Source: Halomonas sp. S3-1-1 (GTDB lineage Bacteria > Pseudomonadota > Gammaproteobacteria > Pseudomonadales > Halomonadaceae). Taken from it: DNA of 64,000 nt. The first letter of the stretch is position 1; the number at the start of each line of letters is the position of its first letter. Made by a program: the position numbers and the translations under genes. Positions 60,163-64,000 of the stretch are shown in pieces. The stretch lies in assembly GCF_023757625.1 (NCBI RefSeq), contig NZ_JALGBZ010000006.1, positions 62,001 through 126,000 of the forward strand. The letters are read 5' to 3'. Below the pieces are notes generated by a model. The model saw only the letters and a list, made by a program, of their open reading frames with translations, ran no database searches and was not told the DNA's origin.

Positions 60163-60624
60163 TCACCACTCGTGGCTGGTTTCGCGCAGCGCCGCCATCT
60201 CTTTTTTGGCCGCCTGAACGCTTTGATAAAGCGAGGAGGTAAACGAAGCTTCGCTGGCAAGCGCGATCATCGACGGGTTGTTGATTGGCCGCTTGGCCAC
60301 GCCTTCATCGCCGTGAAGCTTCAAAAGCGCGCCGACCAGCCAGCCAAGCCAGCTCTCGGGCTGGCCGGCCAGATCACGCAGGCGAATCAGCTCGGCAAGC
60401 TCGGGGCCGTCGGCCGCCAACAGCGTCTGCCAGCGGCGCGTATCCAGGCGCGCGTGCTCGGTCACCTCGGCAAGAAAGCTCTCTAGCGCCAGCTCAAAAA
60501 GCGCGAGCGCACCCTCCTCGATCGCCATCTGGCGCGTCAGGGCGTGCTCATCGTCTTGAACCGGCGTTTCGATCAAAAGCTCCGCCTGATAAAGCAACTG
60601 GTTGGTGCGGGACCGGGCACTCAC
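60163..60624 (-). CDS. Conserved hypothetical protein downstream of topA (possibly DUF6586)
   Basis: A 153-residue soluble helical protein whose GTG start overlaps the topA stop as GTGA, so it is translationally coupled to topA. Sequence features include [14 protein letters not shown] at the N-terminus and [17 protein letters not shown] near the C-terminus. Similar small proteins occur next to topA in Pseudomonas; I believe this is the DUF6586 family but cannot verify it. No function is known. Confidence 0.75.
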   Translation of the reverse strand: MSARSRTNQLLYQAELLIETPVQDDEHALTRQMAIEEGALALFELALESFLAEVTEHARLDTRRWQTLLAADGPELAELIRLRDLAGQPESWLGWLVGALLKLHGDEGVAKRPINNPSMIALASEASFTSSLYQSVQAAKKEMAALRETSHEW

Positions 60625-63248
60625 TTACGCTTGTCCTCAACGTGCCACTTGCCACCTTCGAACGTGGCCTTCCAACCCGTCGCCTTGCCCTCTTCATCGG
60701 TCATCACGTACTGCTCTTTGTTCTTGCGCGAGTAGCGGATCTGCGCTGGACGGCCATCCGGGTCTTCGCTAGGCGCCTTGAGGATGAAGTGGTACTTCTC
60801 CGGCAGTTCATCCTTATGCGCCTTGAGCTCCTTGACCAGCGGCGGGCGCGTTTCGCGATTCTTGGGAAACTTGCTGGCGGCCAGAAACAGCCCGCTCGCT
60901 CCATCGCGCAGCACGTAGTGATCCTCGACCTTTTGACAGGCGAGCTCCGGCATCGGGATCGGGTCCATCTTCGGCGGCGCTACTTCGCCGCTTCTCAACA
61001 GTTTGCGCGTGTTTTTACATTCGCTGTTGGTACAGCCGAAGTACTTACCGAAACGGCCGGACTTGAGCTGCATTTCGGAGCCGCACTTGTCGCACTCGAT
61101 GACCGGACCTTCGTAGCCCTTGATCTTGAATTTGCCGTGCTCGACTTCGAAGCCGGTGCAGTCCGGGCTCTGGCCACAAATGTGCAGCTTGCGCGTTTCG
61201 TCGATCAGGTAGCTGTCCATGGCCGTGCCGCACTTGCCGCAGCGGCGCTTGGCGCGAAGCGCGTCGGTTTCCGCTTCTTCATTGGCGTCATCGGCGACCG
61301 CTTCGTCACCCGGGATCAAATCGATGGTGGTCTTGCAGCGCTCCTTGGGCGGCAGATTGTAGCCGCTGCAGCCCAGAAACACGCCGGTCGAGGCGGTGCG
61401 AATCTGCATGTCGCGTCCGCAGGCCGGGCACTCAATGTCCGTGGGCACCGGCTGGTTAGGGCGCATGCCCTCCTCGCTTTCTGCCCGGCCAAGCTCCTCA
61501 CGAAATTCGCCGTAGAAGCTATCGAGTAGCGCCTGCCAGTTGCGCTCGCCTTCGGCCACTTCGTCGAGACTATCCTCCATACGCGCGGTGAAGGAGTAGT
61601 CCATCAAATCCGGGAACGACTCTTTCAAGCGCTCGGTGACGATATCCCCGAGCTTTTCGGCGTAAAAGCGTCGGCTTTCGAGTTTGACGTAGCCGCGGTC
61701 CTGAATGGTCGAGATGATCGCCGCGTAGGTCGAGGGCCGGCCGATGCCCTGTTTCTCGAGCTCCTTGACCAAACTCGCCTCGGTATAGCGCGCCGGCGGC
61801 TTGGTGAAGTGCTGCTGCGGATCGAGCGCCTCCAGCGTCATCGGCGTATCGACGGGCAGATCCGGCAGGCTTTGATCCTCGTTCTTACCCGCAGGCTTGA
61901 TGACCCGGGTATAGCCATCGAACTTCAGCACCCGGCCCTTGGCGCGCAGGTCATAACCGTCGACCTCTACGCTCAGCGTGCTCGACAGATACTCCGCCGG
62001 CACCATTTGGCAGGCGACGAACTGACGCCAGATAAGCTCGTAAAGGCGCTCGGCGTCGCGCTCCATGCCGGAAAGATCGCTGGCCTTGCGCTCCACGCTC
62101 GACGGACGAATCGCCTCGTGGGCCTCCTGGGCGCTCTCCTTGCTCGAGTAGCGGTTGGGGTTTTCCGGCAGGTAACGCTTGCCGAATTCGCTTTGGATAT
62201 AGTCGCGGGCGCTCTCTACCGCCTCCTTTGAAAGGTTGGTGGAGTCGGTACGCATGTAAGTGATGTAGCCCGCCTCATACAAGCGTTGGGCCATGGTCAT
62301 GGTCTTTTTGACCGAGAAACCGAGCCGGCCGCTGGCCGCCTGCTGCAGCGTCGAGGTGATGAATGGCGCGCCGGGTTTGGAGCTGGTCGGCTTGTCTTCG
62401 CGATTGGTGATCGAAAGCGAGGCGCTTTTTAACGCTTCGATACGCGAGTACGTCTCGTCCTGTGAGGTCGGGCGAAACGCTTGGCCGTCCTGACGGGCGA
62501 GCGCGAAGCGTACCGGCACGCCATCCGGCGACACCAGGTCGGCGTGCACGTCCCAAAACTCTTCGGGAATGAAGGCGCGGATATCGCGCTCGCGCTCGAC
62601 GATCAAACGCACCGCCACCGACTGCACACGCCCGGCGGAAAGTCCACGGGCGATCTTAGCCCACAAAAGCGGCGAGAGCATGAAGCCGACCACGCGGTCG
62701 AGAAAACGCCGCGCCTGCTGGGCCTCGACGCGCGGAATGTTGAGCACCCCTGGCGACTTGAACGCGTCCTGAATGGCGTTTTTGGTGATTTCGTTGAATA
62801 CCACGCGCTTGTAGCGCGCGTCGTCGCCGCCGATGGTTTCGCGCAGGTGCCAGGCAATCGCCTCCCCTTCGCGATCCAAATCCGTTGCGAGATAGACGGC
62901 GTCGGCCTTTTCCGCGAGCTTTTTGAGCTCGGCGACGACCTTCTCTTTACCGGGCAGAATTTCGTAGTGGGCTTCCCAACCGTTGGCCGGGTCGATACCC
63001 ATGCGCCGAATCAGCTGATCCTGCGCTTTCTGCTTTTTATACGCCGCCTTTTCATCCGGCGAGAGCTTGCGGGTCGCCGCGGCCTGGCGCGCGCGCTCCT
63101 TGGGGTCGACGGCGGTCTTGCCCGAGCCGCTGGTCGGTAGGTCACGAATATGACCCACGCTCGACTTAACGATAAAATCGTTGCCGAGATACTTATTGAT
63201 CGTCTTCGCCTTGGCGGGCGACTCGACGATGACCAGTGACTTACCCAT
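60621..63248 (-). CDS. topA: DNA topoisomerase I
   Basis: A type IA topoisomerase that relaxes negative supercoils. The Toprim domain opens [20 protein letters not shown] at 123-130 supplies the metal-binding acidic residues, and the catalytic tyrosine is Tyr331 in ITYMRTDST. Three C-terminal zinc-ribbon units with CxxC pairs are visible (CPAC, CGKC, CDKC), followed by a basic tail. The 875 residues match E. coli (865). It is followed by two small genes on the same strand. Confidence 0.98.
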   Translation of the reverse strand: MGKSLVIVESPAKAKTINKYLGNDFIVKSSVGHIRDLPTSGSGKTAVDPKERARQAAATRKLSPDEKAAYKKQKAQDQLIRRMGIDPANGWEAHYEILPGKEKVVAELKKLAEKADAVYLATDLDREGEAIAWHLRETIGGDDARYKRVVFNEITKNAIQDAFKSPGVLNIPRVEAQQARRFLDRVVGFMLSPLLWAKIARGLSAGRVQSVAVRLIVERERDIRAFIPEEFWDVHADLVSPDGVPVRFALARQDGQAFRPTSQDETYSRIEALKSASLSITNREDKPTSSKPGAPFITSTLQQAASGRLGFSVKKTMTMAQRLYEAGYITYMRTDSTNLSKEAVESARDYIQSEFGKRYLPENPNRYSSKESAQEAHEAIRPSSVERKASDLSGMERDAERLYELIWRQFVACQMVPAEYLSSTLSVEVDGYDLRAKGRVLKFDGYTRVIKPAGKNEDQSLPDLPVDTPMTLEALDPQQHFTKPPARYTEASLVKELEKQGIGRPSTYAAIISTIQDRGYVKLESRRFYAEKLGDIVTERLKESFPDLMDYSFTARMEDSLDEVAEGERNWQALLDSFYGEFREELGRAESEEGMRPNQPVPTDIECPACGRDMQIRTASTGVFLGCSGYNLPPKERCKTTIDLIPGDEAVADDANEEAETDALRAKRRCGKCGTAMDSYLIDETRKLHICGQSPDCTGFEVEHGKFKIKGYEGPVIECDKCGSEMQLKSGRFGKYFGCTNSECKNTRKLLRSGEVAPPKMDPIPMPELACQKVEDHYVLRDGASGLFLAASKFPKNRETRPPLVKELKAHKDELPEKYHFILKAPSEDPDGRPAQIRYSRKNKEQYVMTDEEGKATGWKATFEGGKWHVEDKRK

Positions 63249-63428
63249 AGTGCTCCACTTCCTGTTGCCTAAGCTTTTAAGAGCGCTCTTGGCGCTACGC
63301 CCAAGACCCGCTCTAAATACGTGCCGCGCTGAAAACGTTTAGAAACGTCAGGCGGCCTGAAAAATGCGCCTACCCTACCCCAGCCCTTTCCCAAGCGCCA
63401 GTGGCGCCATACTTCAGGCGCCCTTTAC

Positions 63429-63457
63429 TAAATAGGGGTCTAAACCCGCGTTTGCAA
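63429..63457 (-). promoter_or_regulatory. Candidate promoter of topA
   Basis: The minus strand has TTGCAA (63452-63457, 4/6), a 17-bp spacer and TATTTA (63429-63434, 3/6), about 180 bp upstream of topA. Confidence 0.35.
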
Positions 63458-63524
63458 ATTTTCGTTTAAAAAAGCCGAGCGCCTTTAAATCCTGAACGCC
63501 CTGGCCGCGCTCCCCCGGAGGGAA

Positions 63525-63552
63525 TAAAAAAGCCCCCGGCCAGGCCGGGGGC
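63525..63552 (-). terminator. Terminator of the gene at the right edge
   Basis: A perfect 9-bp stem GCCCCCGGC/GCCGGGGGC (63532-63540, 63544-63552) with a CAG loop is followed on the minus strand by a six-base T-run, 36 bp past the stop. Confidence 0.9.
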
Positions 63553-63587
63553 GTTGGAGCGAACGTCACTCTAAAAACGCTACACCG

Positions 63588-64000
63588 TTAGCGCCGGGTA
63601 CGCGGCTTGGCGCGCGAGGTGCTTGTGCGCTTGGCGCCGCCGGGTTTGGCTTTGCTCGTCTTGGCCGGCGCTCCGCCAGCGTCACTCGAGGGTTTGGCGG
63701 AAGCGTCCGGCGCCTCAGCTGTTTGAGCGGCGGTTTCTGCTGGTGAAGACTGCTCGTCGGCACTTTTGGCGGATTCGTCGGCGGCCGACGTTTTCGCCGC
63801 ACTCTCAGCGCTTGCGCTCGAGGCATCATCGTCGGCATCGGCTGCCACTTTTTGGGCCGGCGTTGCGGAGGCCGGCGTCGACGCCTCCACGGCTTTTTCC
63901 GGGCTTCGCGCGCGATCGAAAAGCGTCCTGATCTGCTCGAAACGCTCGGCGCCGCGCTCGCTAAGCTCACCGCTGGCGCCGAACACCTGACTCAGGTGCT
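63588..64000 (-). CDS. C-terminal part of an Ala/Ser-rich protein with basic tail
   Basis: The reverse-strand frame is open to the window edge, so the gene starts outside; about 137 residues are visible. After a short ordered segment (LSQVFGASGELSERGAERF), the sequence becomes low-complexity Ala/Ser/Glu/Asp and ends in Lys/Arg/Pro/Thr repeats (KRTSTSRAKPRTRR). Basic Ala-rich tails like this occur in histone-H1-like proteins and in phasins such as PhaF. I cannot decide from the part seen. Confidence 0.7.
   Translation of the reverse strand, partial: HLSQVFGASGELSERGAERFEQIRTLFDRARSPEKAVEASTPASATPAQKVAADADDDASSASAESAAKTSAADESAKSADEQSSPAETAAQTAEAPDASAKPSSDAGGAPAKTSKAKPGGAKRTSTSRAKPRTRR

Larger units (their letters stand above)
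63249..63587. other. Intergenic region upstream of topA
   Basis: 339 bp contain the terminator of the upstream gene (63525-63552), a candidate topA promoter (63429-63457) and a small hairpin TCAGGC-G-GCCTGA at 63348-63360 in what would be the topA leader. No further gene is seen. Confidence 0.6.

Noticed and set aside
63984..63998. Inverted repeat CACCTGA-C-TCAGGTG at the right edge
   Set aside because: It lies inside an open coding frame and has no T-run; probably chance.

Overview
The window looks like chromosomal core DNA from a halophilic or marine gammaproteobacterium, most likely of the Halomonas group (Halomonadaceae). The grounds are high GC, a complete Na+-NQR operon with its maturation factor NqrM, and gene orders shared with Pseudomonas: fimV-truA-trpF-accD-folC-dedD-cvpA-purF-metZ, leuCDB-asd, sthA-nqr-gap-mfd, and ybeL-leuS-lptE-holA. 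The organism call is an inference from gene content and remembered synteny; no database was searched. I see no rRNA, tRNA, CRISPR array, insertion sequence, prophage or integrase.

Layout. 0-9.7 kb: a gene tail, dcd and mrp (reverse strand), a coiled-coil membrane-anchored protein, a soluble diguanylate cyclase, an aromatic/aspartate aminotransferase, an AzgA-like NCS2 permease overlapping a MATE exporter tail to tail, and a cybB-yceI pair. 9.9-22.5 kb: a long reverse-strand run fimV-truA-trpF-trpB-trpA-accD-folC-dedD-cvpA-purF-metZ that joins tryptophan, fatty-acid, folate, purine and methionine synthesis, ending in a strong terminator. 22.6-27.2 kb: asd and leuCDB, with a divergent LysR regulator facing leuC. 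28.4-34.4 kb: pgaABCD, a translationally coupled operon for the biofilm polysaccharide poly-N-acetylglucosamine. 34.5-37.6 kb: small accessory genes (two unrecognised membrane proteins, a GFA-family zinc protein, YbeL). 37.7-41.9 kb: leuS-lptE-holA. 42-43.3 kb: a PA2779/PA2778-like pair. 43.4-51.3 kb: sthA, nqrM and nqrABCDEF. 51.6-56.9 kb: an N-terminally extended GAPDH divergent from mfd. 57-59.5 kb: an envelope cluster of two L,D-transpeptidases flanking an Lpp/OprI lipoprotein that ends in lysine. 59.6-64 kb: two small helical proteins, topA and the tail of an Ala/Ser-rich protein.

Functional themes. Sodium-coupled respiration (Nqr, NqrM) sits beside NAD(P)H balancing (SthA). The outer envelope is represented by LptE, Lpp, two transpeptidases, PgaABCD and FimV. 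The Lpp/L,D-transpeptidase cluster suggests covalent tethering of the outer membrane to peptidoglycan. Most of the window is conserved housekeeping DNA. The more unusual observations are a FimV without its usual C-terminal domain, a PgaB without a lipobox, a 30-bp tandem repeat just before mfd, hairpins inside two operons, and several uncharacterised proteins. I did not find a clearly new multi-gene system.
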